Assembly: GCA_021927905.1 (NCBI GenBank)
Contig: BLLK01000056.1
Location: 1 to 64,000, forward strand
Origin: Chaetoceros tenuissimus
Lineage: Eukaryota > Bacillariophyta > Thalassiosirophyceae > Chaetocerotales > Chaetocerotaceae
Direction of reading: 5' to 3'
DNA: 64,000 bases
Each line of letters begins with the position of its first letter. Within the stretch, counting starts at the first letter, position 1. Shown piece after piece: positions 41,663 through 53,904 of this stretch. The notes below the pieces were generated by a model. The model was not told where the DNA came from and made no database searches. It saw nothing but the letters and a program-made list of their open reading frames with translations. The position numbers and the translations under genes are program-made.

Positions 41663-42353
41663 TCATGCTTTTTCTTTCAACTCCTTTTTGTATTTTCCAA
41701 GCTTGTAGGCCACAGTAGAATACAAGGCCAATCCTATAATGCTAATAACGAGCACAACTGTAAGGATTGTTTTAGCTTCATCTTTCTCGGAATCTACTTC
41801 CTCCTTATTATGATTGCGATAACTATATCTTGAAGAAGATTCATTAGTGTCTTTTTCATCATTAGAAAAATTCATTAGCCCTTTTAAAAGTAGTCCACGA
41901 AGTAGCAAGAAATAGAAGCGCAACACCCTGGTAAGAAGCCTTGACAATGCACGCAATCTGTGTCAAGTTAATGAGTTTCAAGTCGTCATTCACACATCCA
42001 TAATGTCCAACAAGGGCAGTAAAAATATATACAGCATCAAGAATAAGAATACCAGCGTTCTTGACGTTCCCTACCAAAGAGAAGATCAGATTTGCCAATT
42101 CTAAAATGAGTAGAATGGTCACCCAAAGGATTGTATTCCTTCTATAATATTTAAATTGAATTAGAAGAAAGAAAGGTTTTTGGAGTTGAGAAAAGGCTTA
42201 CCTCAAGGCTTACCTCGGGGTAGCACAGCAAAAGAAAAAAGCAGCATCTTCGCCAAGACGAGGATTGTTGTAGTTCTTATTGTCCTGCTGAGGAAGCGCA
42301 ATCTTGACCATAGTACGTTGATTTTCAATGTCTTCACTTTTCATAGCCATCAT
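41663..42353 (-). CDS. Small multi-pass membrane protein (three exons)
   Basis: Exons 42353-42214, 42141-41927 and 41880-41663, introns 72 and 46 bases; the product has 190 residues. The joins give ATPRRNTILW and SYQGLMNFSND. Exon 2 holds two hydrophobic segments (VTILLILELANLIFSLVG and ILILDAVYIFTALVG) and a third further on; exon 3 ends with one (AKTILTVVLVISIIGLALYS) and a Lys-rich tail. The 46-base intron is short, but without it the frame stops after a few residues. The 5' donor of intron 1 is duplicated (AGGTAAGCCTTG repeated), with the first copy required to keep the frame. I do not recognise the family. Confidence 0.6.
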
Positions 42354-42967
42354 GATGTCGAAGTTTCTTTTCAATAGGTATTTGTAATATAGATTGTATC
42401 AAATGTCTTTTTCAAAATTATGCGAAGAGAGAAATTTTCATCTCAAAGATATTCATGACTGGTTTATGACCACTACAACACGACCAATTGGAGTGTGCTC
42501 TATGTAACGATGGTTTGGCATATTATTTCATTCTCCCGATTGAATACGATTGATGAGAAGGGTATAAGCTTTCAAAGGACATCACGACCTGTGGTTCGAT
42601 GCTTCTTTAGTCGTCCTCACAGACTTACGCTTTTGCCGTGCTTTATAATTATAGAGTAACGTAATCATTGAGTATTATTATTACCTTCCAGCGACGAGTT
42701 CTTTTTCATTTAGATTTGTGAATCCTACAGAGTATGCGACATCACGATCTATAAAAAGCCTTTTTAGTTACTTTTTGACTCACGTCAATGGAAGTTTCTA
42801 ACTGGCTATCTAAAATTATGTAGCTATCGTACAACATACCACTTCATTTTTCAATATTCATTTATTTATTCCTATTGTTCATTGAAAAAATAGAGAGTGT
42901 AGATAGAACTTAACAGCAACATTTCATCTAGCCCATCTCCATATTTATTTTATTTTTTTTCCTATAT
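42354..42967. promoter_or_regulatory. Divergent intergenic region
   Basis: 614 bases between two diverging genes, AT-rich toward the plus-strand gene (TTTATTTTATTTTTTTTCC just before its ATG). No element recognised. Confidence 0.4.
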
Positions 42968-44488
42968 ATGATGAGAGAGAGCGAAGAAATCAAAATCATT
43001 GAAAGACCAATCAGTCAATATAAAAATAACACATCTCATGTCGACACATCATCATCGTCGTCCTCCGATCAAAAACAAAAGCCGGCTACTTCGACGCAAA
43101 AACATATTCGGCCTAAACTTCGCAAAAGAAATGAAAATGTAGAATCTTTGATTGAACAAACGCGACTACAAATATCTTCCTTATCGACTCAAGAGGATCG
43201 ACTATCTGCTCTCAAAGAGTCTCTGATAGATCAACCTAGCAACATTGTAAAACCGAAACAGGGACCAAAAGGAATTCTAAAGCCTTCCAAATATACCAAA
43301 CCTGCAGCTATACAAAGTTATGAAAATGATACATTAGCTGATGAATTAGGTTTACCTAGAAATGATATGGAACCGCAACGTACCGAGGCTTTACCAAGTG
43401 TGGCGGCTTTTGTCAAAGATACAGTTTTGGAGAAAAAGATTGAAATACCCAAACCAGTAGTGACGAAACCTCAAATGAAGCAAGTAGAAAAAGAACAAGG
43501 ACCGAAGATAATTAAATCTTTGGCGGAATTGATTGAATTGGGTCAACAGGCAAATGCGCATCTAGAAAATTCAGAGACTGAGGAGAATGGTGAAAAGATG
43601 GAAACTATGATTGAAGCCAATATGGAATTTAAATGTATATCTGAAAATGAATATGAAGCTGCTATAGAAAAAGCGAAAGAAGCAGGTATATCAGTTGAAG
43701 AATATGTAGCTCAGCAAGAAAATAATTCACAAGAAGAAGATGATGAAAAGATGTCCATGAATACAGAAGAGGAGATGGACGAGGAAGAACGAGTGACGAT
43801 TGAGACGGAAGATGATATTTTCCAACAAGATGATTATATGGATGAAGAGGAAGAAGAAGAAGAAGGAGACATGTTTGAATTCTTTGGTGAAGAACAACAG
43901 GAAGAAGAAGAAGAAGTACTATTCGAGCCAGAATTACGGGCATTCATGATTCTATGGAATGCACTCAAAGCCTGGATTACAGCTGATGCAGTTGACGTTC
44001 TGAAAAAGTGCAAATCGGAAAGCTTTGCTTTTAAAGATGATAGTGAAGGGTATCGCATCACCAAACAAGATCCATTTGGGAAATCGAAAAAGGAGCAACC
44101 CTGCGACGTACATCTATCTCGTTGTGCAGGGCTCATGAATATGTTGAAATTGAATCTAACCAAGTGTCTTGATGACTGCGGATATTCAGCAGACGATGGA
44201 TACACCATTAAAACGGCTGAAAGTAGACTCTATGAGTTTGTGCAATTCTTTGATTACTCGGAACCAATGGTCAAATTTCATTCGGATATGTGGAAAGCCC
44301 TTACAGTGATTCTATTAAATATTGTTCTTCCTCGACACGACCTAGCTTTTGAGGGCAAGTCGGGAATCATTGTTCAAGATCACGCGGAGTTAACATTGCC
44401 TCTAATGTTGCGAGAGGTAGGAATCACGATGGAGGAATACAAATATTTAGTCAATAGTGCTATTCCAAGCTTAGATCTAGGTAGCTAA
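42968..44488 (+). CDS. Acidic uncharacterised protein
   Basis: A 506-residue single-exon protein. The first ~210 residues are basic and low-complexity, including the short phrase GPKGILKPSKYTKP. Residues ~250-320 are extremely acidic (long Asp/Glu runs such as DEEEEEEEGD). The C-terminal ~190 residues are folded-looking and start FMILWNALKAWITADAVDVL, with CDVHLSRCAGLMNML and FFDYSEPMVKFHSDMWKAL. No signal peptide or membrane segment, so it is probably nuclear or cytosolic. The layout (disordered N-terminus, acidic belt, helical C-terminus) is reminiscent of RNA-polymerase-associated or chromatin proteins, but no zinc-finger motif is present and I make no family call. Confidence 0.7.
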   Translation: MMRESEEIKIIERPISQYKNNTSHVDTSSSSSSDQKQKPATSTQKHIRPKLRKRNENVESLIEQTRLQISSLSTQEDRLSALKESLIDQPSNIVKPKQGPKGILKPSKYTKPAAIQSYENDTLADELGLPRNDMEPQRTEALPSVAAFVKDTVLEKKIEIPKPVVTKPQMKQVEKEQGPKIIKSLAELIELGQQANAHLENSETEENGEKMETMIEANMEFKCISENEYEAAIEKAKEAGISVEEYVAQQENNSQEEDDEKMSMNTEEEMDEEERVTIETEDDIFQQDDYMDEEEEEEEGDMFEFFGEEQQEEEEEVLFEPELRAFMILWNALKAWITADAVDVLKKCKSESFAFKDDSEGYRITKQDPFGKSKKEQPCDVHLSRCAGLMNMLKLNLTKCLDDCGYSADDGYTIKTAESRLYEFVQFFDYSEPMVKFHSDMWKALTVILLNIVLPRHDLAFEGKSGIIVQDHAELTLPLMLREVGITMEEYKYLVNSAIPSLDLGS

Positions 44489-44548
44489 CATTTTAGAAAT
44501 TGTAATTTTAGTTATCTAGACAAAACACTACTATAGAAAGATTATTGA

Positions 44549-46688
44549 TTACTTCTTTTTCTGTTCAACTGGTTCCATTTTACCCGTCTGTGGATTGAAT
44601 ACCATGGAACGCTCTTCCCTAGCCTTCTTTTGCTGTTCAATCATTTTTCTTCTTTGTTCTTCAATTCTCTCTTGTTCTGCTTGTCTTTCATCTTGGAACT
44701 GCTTCATTTCCGCCTTTGCCTTTTCTTTATAACTCTTTCTAGTCGCAACCATTTCAGTCAATTCTTCTTCTTTGAGAGATGATACCCAAAGTGCAAACTC
44801 CTTCTTGGTACTTCTTCCCGGTTGAAGAATCTCTGCTGCGAGTAATTCTGTTCCTACAAGTTGTACATCTGCTTCTGACATGGATGGACACTTGGAGCGT
44901 ACTACGTCAAATGTTGGTTCAAGTCCAGCTACAAATGCTTGAAGAGCTTCTTCTTGCTCTGGATTTCCGCTTCCGAAACGTGGAATAATATGTGCGAGTA
45001 GATTCACCTTATCTTCTGGTACCATTGCCGCTGTTCGTTGTCCTACAAGTGCCCAAAAGTCTGGTGATGGTGTTCTCAATCCCAATCCTAAACAAAAAAG
45101 TGTGAGCGGATATACCTAATAAAAAGGATTTACGACACTTGCACGATACTTTCGCCACTTACCCATTTTTAAAGCTAGAATTTGTTCATCATTACCATTG
45201 TAGCCAGGGTCTGTAATCAAATCAGTAGCAAGTTGCGCTTGCATACCAAATGTAAATGCAAATTGATCCATCTTGACTAGACTTTCATAAATCTTTGGCA
45301 GAACCTCAATATTTTCACCTACTCTAACCTTTTGTTCCTCTGTAGTAAAAGTTTTGAATGCTCTCGCAAGACGTGGCGCCAACAATTGTTTGTCACGTTC
45401 TTCAAGGGTAGGCAACAACCACATTTTAGAAGAAAATGACTTCTCTGGATCTGCTTCATTAATCTCCTGGTCAACGAATGCCTTGGTTGCCTGTACAACA
45501 AACATATTCATAGATTTTCCTCCACTCAAATTGGAAAAGAGTCCATTATCATCTACACTTTTTGCATCTTCTGGTGAACAGTCAAAACCTTTGAGATTCT
45601 CCCAACCATCACTTGCACTGAATTGGAAAAAGGATCCGCAAATCCACATATGTTGATCATCATTCATGTCTCTCCACATTTTAGTTTGTGCTCTTTCGAA
45701 TTTTGTTTTGAATGCTTCTCTATTGGTAAATGGTACCATCATAATTCCGCCGGGTTTGAGCAAGTACCATGCCGATCTTTGATAGATAGAGACTGTAAGC
45801 AACCTATAATTATATATATATAAAGAAAAGTGAGTCATGATACTCGTTACATACCTAAATACTTCACGTGGATTGGTCAAGAAATCAACAGTATTTGCCA
45901 TAATGATTGCATCGAACTGATCTGATCCTAGAGCCTTCATTTCTTCTGAATTAACACCGCGTTCTTCAATTACATCGTTAAGATTCGCTACAAAAGATTC
46001 AGTCAAGGCAGAGTTTTGATTCATCAATTGTTGATTTGCACCTACTCCTACATGACGTTCAAGTTGAAGTCCATCTGGAAGATATGATTCTTCAGCAGCT
46101 CCCAATTCAAGGACAGACATGCCATCTTTGAGATAGAAACTATAATGTCTATGGTTGAAAAGATGAGCGACCTGTACCTAAGTATATATATTTTGAAAAG
46201 CTAGAGAAAAATACTTACTCCTTCAATTTTGCAACTGCAGCAGCATCCATCTCCGTCTTGATATCCGCCTTGTCTTCTTGCCAATATTTCATAATATCAA
46301 GTTTTTCCTTCTTTTCTTCCTCAACTTCTTCAGGATTTGGTAAATTTCCAGCCAACAATCCAGTCACAGGTGAAGCATTCTTGGGTTCCTCAATATCTTC
46401 CTTTGGAGTAAACTCTGCCTCACTGTAAGGCCAAACTGGTGGCCATCTCCAAGCTCCGGTTCCTACTCGTAAGCCTGGTGCTTCGCCTTCACGTTCTTCA
46501 TCGGATGCCATTGGCATTTTCTTTTTAGCCTGTTCTTCCCTCATTTTACGAATCATAGGTCCGATGATGTACAATTGTGTCGAAGAAGTTTTTTGGACTT
46601 GATGAATGGAGGGAGAAGTGAAGGCATCACTGCCACTTAGAAACAGCGACAGAGCTAGAGTGTGTAGAGTTGATGAACTGAACTTCAT
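44549..46688 (-). CDS. Plastid-targeted SAM methyltransferase-like protein (four exons)
   Basis: Exons 46688-46219, 46139-45855, 45803-45163 and 45087-44549, introns of 79, 51 and 75 bases; the product has ~644 residues. The joins give KLKDFYLKDGMSVLELG, EVFRLLTVSIYQ and KMGLGLRTPS. The presequence is a signal peptide ending GSDAFTSPS, an A-F plastid motif. Exon 2 carries the methyltransferase motif I (MSVLELGAAEESYLP) and FDAIIMANTVDFLTNPREVF; exon 3 has WYLLKPGGIMMVPF (the usual LKPGG). The C-terminal ~180 residues are helical and charged, ending in a coiled coil and NPQTGKMEPVEQKKK. The 51-base intron is a multiple of three and has no stop, so its retention would add 17 residues. The substrate is unknown. 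Confidence 0.75.
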
Positions 46689-47102
46689 AGTTGGTAGTTG
46701 TTCATATAATATGTTTAGTAATGAAACTATGTTCTACTACTGTTATGATGAGTTGATGTTTGATGGAACAAGATTGGCTTGAAGTTGGGTTTCACACATC
46801 AAAAAGATTTCTTCAGAAGGTCATGAGCACTTCAACTTGGAAGTAGATGCGTACTTTGGATAGCTAGGGTGTGTAGCTACATTAGGTAAATTTTGACGTT
46901 TTCAACTTATGGAAACTTCTCCTGTTTGTAGAACAAGTCAATGACAACACTATTATAACAGTAATATATAAAACCTCAGAAGAGACAATGTTGAAATGAA
47001 AAACACTTTGAGAAGGTAAACGGTCTAATACAATTGATTCATGAATTAAGGTAAGAAATATATAGTCTTTTTGTATTGTGTTTTTCATAATGTAGGCAAT
47101 AA
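46689..47102. other. Intergenic region
   Basis: Promoter side of the methyltransferase-like gene and 5' flank of the tRNA pair. No other element recognised. Confidence 0.4.
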
Positions 47103-47176
47103 GGGGGGTTAGCTCAGTTGGTAGAGCGCGTGCTTAGCATGCACGAGGTCGCGGTTTCGATTACCGCAGTCTTATA
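47103..47176 (+). tRNA. tRNA-Ala(AGC)-like sequence, degenerate acceptor stem
   Basis: D arm (GCTCAGTTGGTAGAGC), anticodon arm (CGTGC TTAGCAT GCACG, anticodon AGC) and T arm (GCGGT TTCGATT ACCGC) are complete and well paired. The acceptor stem is not: 5' GGGGGGT meets 3' AGTCTTA, giving two mismatches and three G-U pairs. No T-run terminator follows. It lies 29 bases upstream of a good tRNA-Ala copy and is probably a decayed tandem duplicate. Confidence 0.6.
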
Positions 47177-47205
47177 GCTGAAATCAATGATGTGTTGTCG
47201 AAGAT

Positions 47206-47278
47206 GGGGGCTTAGCTCAGTTGGTAGAGCGCAACCTTAGCATGGTTGAGGTCACGGGTTCGATTCCCGTAGCCTCCA
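47206..47278 (+). tRNA. tRNA-Ala(AGC)
   Basis: A complete 73-base cloverleaf: acceptor GGGGGCT/AGCCTCC with discriminator A; D arm GCTC...GAGC; anticodon arm CAACC TTAGCAT GGTTG with anticodon AGC at positions 34-36; variable loop AGGTC; T arm ACGGG TTCGATT CCCGT. A and B boxes are intact. A short T-run follows at 47283-47287 in GTTTTG. Alanine identity is supported by AGC and by the G3-U70 pair of the acceptor stem. Confidence 0.95.
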
Positions 47279-49709
47279 AAAAAGTTTTGCAAGTGCGACT
47301 TCTTTTTATCCCTATCTGGTTAGAAGAACAATCAGTCCCGCACTGGTAGGTACAGATTTTCTCCGAAACTAGGAAAAACGACGAAAAGTTGCACCAACGG
47401 CAAGCGAGAACACACAACACAATATCTTATGATACCTTCACATAAAAACAGCAAGTCCAAAAGAACAACATATAACACAACAATCAACCTCACAGTAATT
47501 TGCGTTTTCCTATTGCACTCTGTCAGTAAGTGAACATTAAGGCAAAGGCTTCGGTCTGCGCCGGTATGGCCTCCATGAGTATGCAATAGGATTTGATTCA
47601 TCCATGAATCAAGAGGGGCGGGTATCAAAAACCCATGCAAAGATACTGTGCATCACTGAGCCGCCAACATCAAAAAGATACACTCCAATGCTTCACACAC
47701 CTAGTGTGGTTCGACTTCTTTTTTTATTGTATTGCATATTCAATAAGGTCACCGGTGGTCCTGTCTGTTTAACCTTTCCTGGTTATTCAGCTTGCTATCC
47801 CTGACTGATTGCTTCACAGTAACAGAAGAATCCGAATCAGCACACGTCATTACGTCGCTCCATATCGTTTGCCTTACAATCCGCGATGAAAGAACCCTTC
47901 ACCGTAGAGCCATTCTATTAACATCATATGATCCATCAGGCTTTGGAAAATATAGAAATATCAACACTTGCAATTGATTTAGATGACAAATAGATGTTTT
48001 TCAAATTGGAAGAACAAGTCGAAGCTGTCCAACTATACAATTGGACGATGGAATGCGTTCAAAGGTTGAAGTTTTTTTTGGCAAAATCCATAAGATTTCC
48101 GAGTGTAGAGGAATGTGGAGTCGTCAGAAGTTCAAAGGGGATCTATGGAAAATATTGAAGATGAACAGGTGTCAATCGATTTGACAAAGCATTTGAAGAT
48201 GATAGATGATTATTATCAATTGTCGAAAAATGAACAAATGAAAGATGTGCAATGGATCGATGATGATATACCCTTCATAGGACGACTTTGAACAGTGCTT
48301 CTGTAAAGATCTTACCATATAGAAATTTTAATTACCGTCCAGGAATGTATTGTGGTGGAATGAGAGCTAGAGCAATTTCATATTCGCAATGCAAAAGCAG
48401 CTACTGAATTCGGACATTATCCAAAATAATGTTATCAGGAAACCTGATGATAAGGGAAGCTATAATTCGATTTCATTTTTATCAAAGTACCTAAGAGCAA
48501 AGTAATTAGGACGCAAATTGCAGTCGACTACTCAAACTTTCTCAAATGATATTAAATATCGTCAATCAGCAATTTATTAATAAATAAACTACGCCAACAA
48601 ACCAGACGTACCATTTCTTGAAGTTTCAATTCCAATTAGAAATTAAATATTACAAACATATGTTGCTTCTCCGAAGTGCTGTCCTTCTTGATTGATTCTC
48701 AAGAACACTTTCTACGCACAACTCAGTATGATCAAAATAGTTATGGTACGAATAAAAGATTTGCTCATATATCAATTGCATACAAATTCAAATCGATTAT
48801 TCTATTTAGTTCAAATATATAATGTAGTCTTAGCATTATGGTTATCATTAACGAAACGATTATCTGCTGCTTATATTTCCAATTACCTTCGTATGCAACA
48901 AAAGTCCATTTTTTGTACATATCATCTGTTCAGTATGAAATTCCAATGATGTTCGATGTATGACGTCGAAACCTTCATGCAAAAGAATTACCACATCCAA
49001 TATGGATAAAGGAAATATGAGCGATAACTACACAAAACAAAATCCTTTTCACCACAAGGGCGACATCGATTAAGTCTAGTCAGTGCTGGTAAGTGGTGAC
49101 AAGCGCTGGCTGAAGCAGGAATTTGAATGTTTACGCGTTTTCCAACTCAAAAAGGGTTATTATCTATTAGCGAGTCAAATTCACAGGTTATTAACTTATC
49201 AAAATCTGATAGTGACAATGTACGTGTAAACCGCATGTATCTACTTGGCTCGTACGGATTTTGTAACGAAGACAAATATTGCAGATGCCGATGCAGCTGC
49301 GAGTTCCTTTTGTTTGAAGTGTTTTCAATTGAATCTTCCACTTCACAATCTTTTTAATTCATACATATAATCTAAATACATATTGATAGAAAATACAAAA
49401 ACAAATACAGAGAATACCATCATTTACACCGGTTAATATTATTTAGCGAGGAAATCCCCGGATGGCCATGTTAGTACTCAATGTTTACGAAAATCTTGCT
49501 CTACGAGCCCGTATTTTCATCCACATTCACACTTGTGCTCGTCTGTTGATGCAATACACACACTCAGCTTTTGCATTTGCAATCTTCGATGTCATCTACT
49601 TCGACGACAGCTATGGCAAAGAGACGATGCTAACTACTTAAGCACATGGATCGTTCATTGAAAAGAAAAGGAATCATGCCTACAAAAGTGAGTAAAACAT
49701 CATGATTAT
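47279..49709. other. Gene-poor 2.4-kb region
   Basis: The longest stretch without a supported gene. Open frames here are all under 105 codons and without domains. A stretch at ~48060-48290 has a somewhat protein-like composition, but no frame stays open. No transposon ends or tandem repeats are seen. Confidence 0.5.
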
Positions 49710-52700
49710 TTATTTCCCTTTTCTACCTTTGTTCTTCCCATTACCTTTCTTCGCTTTAGCTTTCTTCTCATGAGCTTTCTTCTCATGAGCTCGTTTCCAT
49801 TCATTGAATCTATCCTTCACGACAACCGGGACATCTGCAGGAAGAATTAGACAAAAGTCCTGAACATTCCAATCGAATTCATAAAACTTGAGATTCATTT
49901 CTTCGATTTGAATCATGCATTCTTCGATGAAGGCGTCTTTATCATCACATTCAATGTAATCAAGAACCTGCGGGTGGAATTGTTCATAGAACCGATAGGT
50001 ACCAGTATCTTTAGGAGCCAAATTTGCCTTGATTCGAGAACTTTTGAGGTAATTATTTGGACCTTCCATTTTTTGCTTCTTTTTCTTGAATAGCTTTTTC
50101 TTATCTTTATTAACTTTGTCCTTCCATTGTTGAAAATTTTTTGGAAAGAACTGCAAAGGATCAGTAAGGGTAAATGATGCTCCATCGTATTCGTAGAATT
50201 TGATATTCTCTTCATTCATAGACTGGATCAATCGTTTAGAGAAGGCCTCCTTTTCTTTCTCAGTCATGTTCTTATCTGGTGGACATTTGCTAAGTTCTTC
50301 TTGAAACATTGCACGAACTCGACGATTGCCAGGGTTTGTTTCAAAAAGATTATTATGATGTTTGGTTTTGACGTAATGATAAGCATACTTTTCCATTGCT
50401 TGTCGATCCGCCAATAACTTCTCAAGCATGTCTAGCGCGATGCGAAATGTCAAAGGCTTTTTATTGGTAGCCTTATCTTTCACATTCTTCTTGAAGAAGT
50501 TCTTGACACTATCAGTGTTTCTATATTTTTAGATGAGTAAGAAGTTCTAAATTAACTCATCGAATCATACAATAATAGACTCACCTGGTTGGGACAAAGC
50601 ATTTGATTATACGACTGTCAATAAACGCTAGGTCTCTAACTGAATTTGAAAGGTCATTTCCATATCGCGCAGTAAAGCCTTCAATATACTGTTGTATCTC
50701 TATCGAAGTCCAAGTGTCTCCTTTTACCAAGTCTTCTGGAATATATTTTTCATATAACGATTCAAAGATGATATTCATTACTTCTCGCTTTTCTACATCG
50801 TGGCGGACTATGAACATGCACTTCACGACATCGACCAAAGTTTTAACTGCATATTCAAAATCTTCCTTTGACTTTTTATTTGCTATCATGACTCCTCGCA
50901 TAGTTTGCAGCACTTCCATCCCGTCAAGATGATCTCTAATAAAGTCGCGCAGCTCCTTGTCCCTAATCGATTTCAAATATATACGTTCTTTACCGTACTG
51001 AAATCAATTGAAAAAGATTGAGCTAAAAAGATATAACAAATTTCAATACTGAATGTAGCAACTTACAAAATAGTGGAGTTTCATCTCATAAATTGTTCCA
51101 GTAAAATATGGAGTCCTATTCAAATACTTTCCAAATTGAATGTCGTTACTGACAATTATACCTTCTTCATCTTCAGTACCAATATCGACATTTACCTTAG
51201 TAATTTCTCCAGACTTGCTCGTCTTAACGACAATACCTTCAAATTTGTTTGCAACCATATTAATGCCCTCTGTGTCAAAGAGAAACTTTGCCTTCAGTAA
51301 AAATGCCATATAATACCACCCGATTTTGATCAGGTGCATTTTCTCACACCACATTCCTGCCATAAAAGCAGTGGGATCAGTCTCCATACTCTTCTTTCCA
51401 TCCCAACTGAATTTCGAAAGCAACCTATTTATAAGATGCATTTGGAAGAAGAGATCACGCTGAAAGTATTGGTCACGCCATCGTAATGGGTTGAATGCTA
51501 ATCCACTGCTCTCGGTGAAAATGACACATGATTCATTTTTGAAACAAAATCGAACTGCAGGACCCTCCTCATCGAGCTTCAAAATTGCCAACTCTTCAAC
51601 CCACCCACAATCACGAACGCATACATCATGCAAATTGTTCCTATCAGCTAAATGTTTTGTAGCTTCTGAATTATAATATGCAATCAAAACTGATCCTGGC
51701 CTATTTTCAGCTTCTACAAGGGAAGACTTAAACCTGTCGACGGCACCTTTTGTCTGATCATGAGTGAAGTTTGTACTGAAGGGCTGAGTAGGATCAATGA
51801 CTGGATCAAGCAAGTCCTCCACTTTGTCAGGGCCACCAGGAATTGATCGACAAGTATATCTACCTGCTTGGACTTGTGCAGATACATAAATTCCTCCTTT
51901 TCTTTGGTCGATCAATTTGACAGCAACAGGCCATGTTTCCCAAAATTTCAAAAAATGTAGATCTGTCCTACCACCCATTCTTTTCGCCATATGTGATTTT
52001 GCCTTTGCAACTAACTCCAATAGACTATAAAATTATGAGTTGTGGATATTCGAAATACTCATATATTTGAAAGGATTGGTCAAAACTTACTATTTCTCAC
52101 GCTCCATATACACTTCATTAGATCCCATCAATGCAATGAACTCATGGGGATTATTCTTAAGATGCAGTTCAATGAAAAATAGAGTAGAAAAGTATGATTC
52201 AATTGCACGAATTGCAATCATACGTCTCATACCATAATTCTTCCCACCATCATTAATCATCTTGCAAAGATCTCGAAAGTCAGTTGATACTGACTCACCC
52301 TCTTCTAGATCTACAATATCACAAAGAAATTTAGTATACGCATCGTCCATTGACTTCTCAGCTTTGGACCAAGATCCCTTCATGTCCAACAACTTGACAT
52401 ATGACTGATTGCCTTCACAGACATAGTCATATCTTCGGCTTGTGTTGGAAGTACATCCAATTTTTACAATAACATTCTCATTCTCATATGTGCTTTTCAT
52501 AGCATATACATGAGGTTCGTATTGTGGATCCTTGTCATTTTCACCCTCTCCAACTTTTCGAATTGTTACAAATTTCCCAGAGCAGGCGTACTTCTTTTGA
52601 TGTTGCTTTGTGATTTTCTCCTTCTTCATGAATTCTTTCAAGAATTTGTCGATGCATTCCTCTTCCAGAATAGCTAGGGTCAGCTTCTCACCAAGTTCGC

Positions 52701-53430
52701 AAAAAAGTTTGAGTAGCTTTGCATCAACGTTCCGTTTTTTAAAGATGAGTTCTAGAAGTTTTGGCATACAGAATTCATAAACTTCTGGCTGTGATGTGGA
52801 CTCTGTAGCGACAGCAGTACTTGTCTTAGTTGGCGAGCAACTCATATTAGAGAACGTAGGACTTACATCGTGATGTGAAGAAAGGTCAAATACTTCGCTC
52901 ATCGCTGATGATGAATTCGCTGGGCTTCTGATGGAAATATCTATGGGAGGTTTGGTTCTAGTGGGAGAAGGCATCGATATATCTCCTAAAGTAGAAGTAC
53001 TTGGAGCATCTTTTGCTGGAATGGTTGGCTGAGGAGTATGGTTCAAAGAGGAAGATGATTTCGACATGGCATCGGTATCTCTTCTAAAGGAGTGAGAAGA
53101 GATATCCATGGAACGGAAGCTTCTGTTTAAAGAAGCTACAACTTCCTCAACATTTTCAAATTGTGTTGTTTCAGAATATGTGCGAGGAAGGCTAGGAATT
53201 TTGAATCTCTTTCCAATTAGGTTTTTGCTAACATTGATTCCATGAAACCTTACCGAATGTTTTTGTATAAGGGATGAGGACTTTCTTGGTGCTAGCTTGA
53301 TCTTGCCGAAAGTTTTATTGCTGTTGAATAATTTCGCTTGTCGGGCTTTGTCTTTTGGAGGTAGCCCACGAGAAGCAGCAATGTGAGCTAAAGATTTAAG
53401 GTCAGGGCCAATAGGTTTTTGTTCATTCAT
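49710..53430 (-). CDS. Large protein with GIY-YIG-like segment (four exons)
   Basis: Exons 53430-52091, 52024-51067, 50997-50585 and 50520-49710, introns 66, 69 and 64 bases, all GT-AG in phase; the product has ~1173 residues. The joins read EKYLLELVAK, LHYFYGKERI and VPTRNTDSVK. The first ~230 residues are basic and Ser/Thr-rich. Residues ~300-390 contain HVYAMKSTYENENVIVKIGC, TSNTSRRYDYV and WSKAEKSMDDAYTKFL, which resemble the GIY-YIG core of MUG113/T5orf172-type proteins (VYVMK...KIGyTsn..R). Exons 2-4 carry folded regions of unknown family and a Lys-rich end (AHEKKAKAKKGNGKNKGRKG). GIY-YIG domains usually cleave DNA; whether this one is active is not clear. It could be a mobile-element or phage-derived domain adopted by the host. 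Confidence 0.65.
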
Positions 53431-53904
53431 TTTTGTATGTGATCATATTTATGTATCTATTGAAAGAGATGATTGGAGTGTTACCATTCTACTCCATTCA
53501 TATTTTGCCTTCTTCGGTCGAAGGTCAGACAGATAGTTTCCTGGCTAGTCTATAGCTTATCCATCAATTTCTTTTCTTAATTTTGTCACACATTACAAAT
53601 GGCTATTTCATTGATCTAGGTACTAATTTACGTGCGTATGTATATATCTTGCATGACAAGTGTCATCATCGGACAAAATCTACTAATCTGATGTCAAGTT
53701 TATTTGATTAAAGGCATCTTTCAGACTACGTAAAAGTATGCAAATCCAAATATTGCATTAGAAATGTTTAGTTTAGCATGAGACTATCTTCCTATCTTGT
53801 CCATGTTCTGTTTGCAATAATTGAAAGTAAGTCGTACAAACCCCTCGCAAATATTCTTCCCAAGTGATGAATATACATAATTTCAAAACTATATCAATAC
53901 ATTT
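53431..53904. other. Intergenic region
   Basis: 474 bases between two minus-strand genes, AT-rich. No gene or RNA recognised. Confidence 0.4.

Noticed and set aside
47217-47420. A 67-codon minus-strand frame containing EATGIEPVTST
   Set aside because: This phrase is the antisense reading of the tRNA-Ala gene at 47206-47278, a well-known source of false proteins.
47279-49709. A hidden transposon in the gene-poor region
   Set aside because: No terminal repeats, target-site duplications or transposase-like frames were found by eye.
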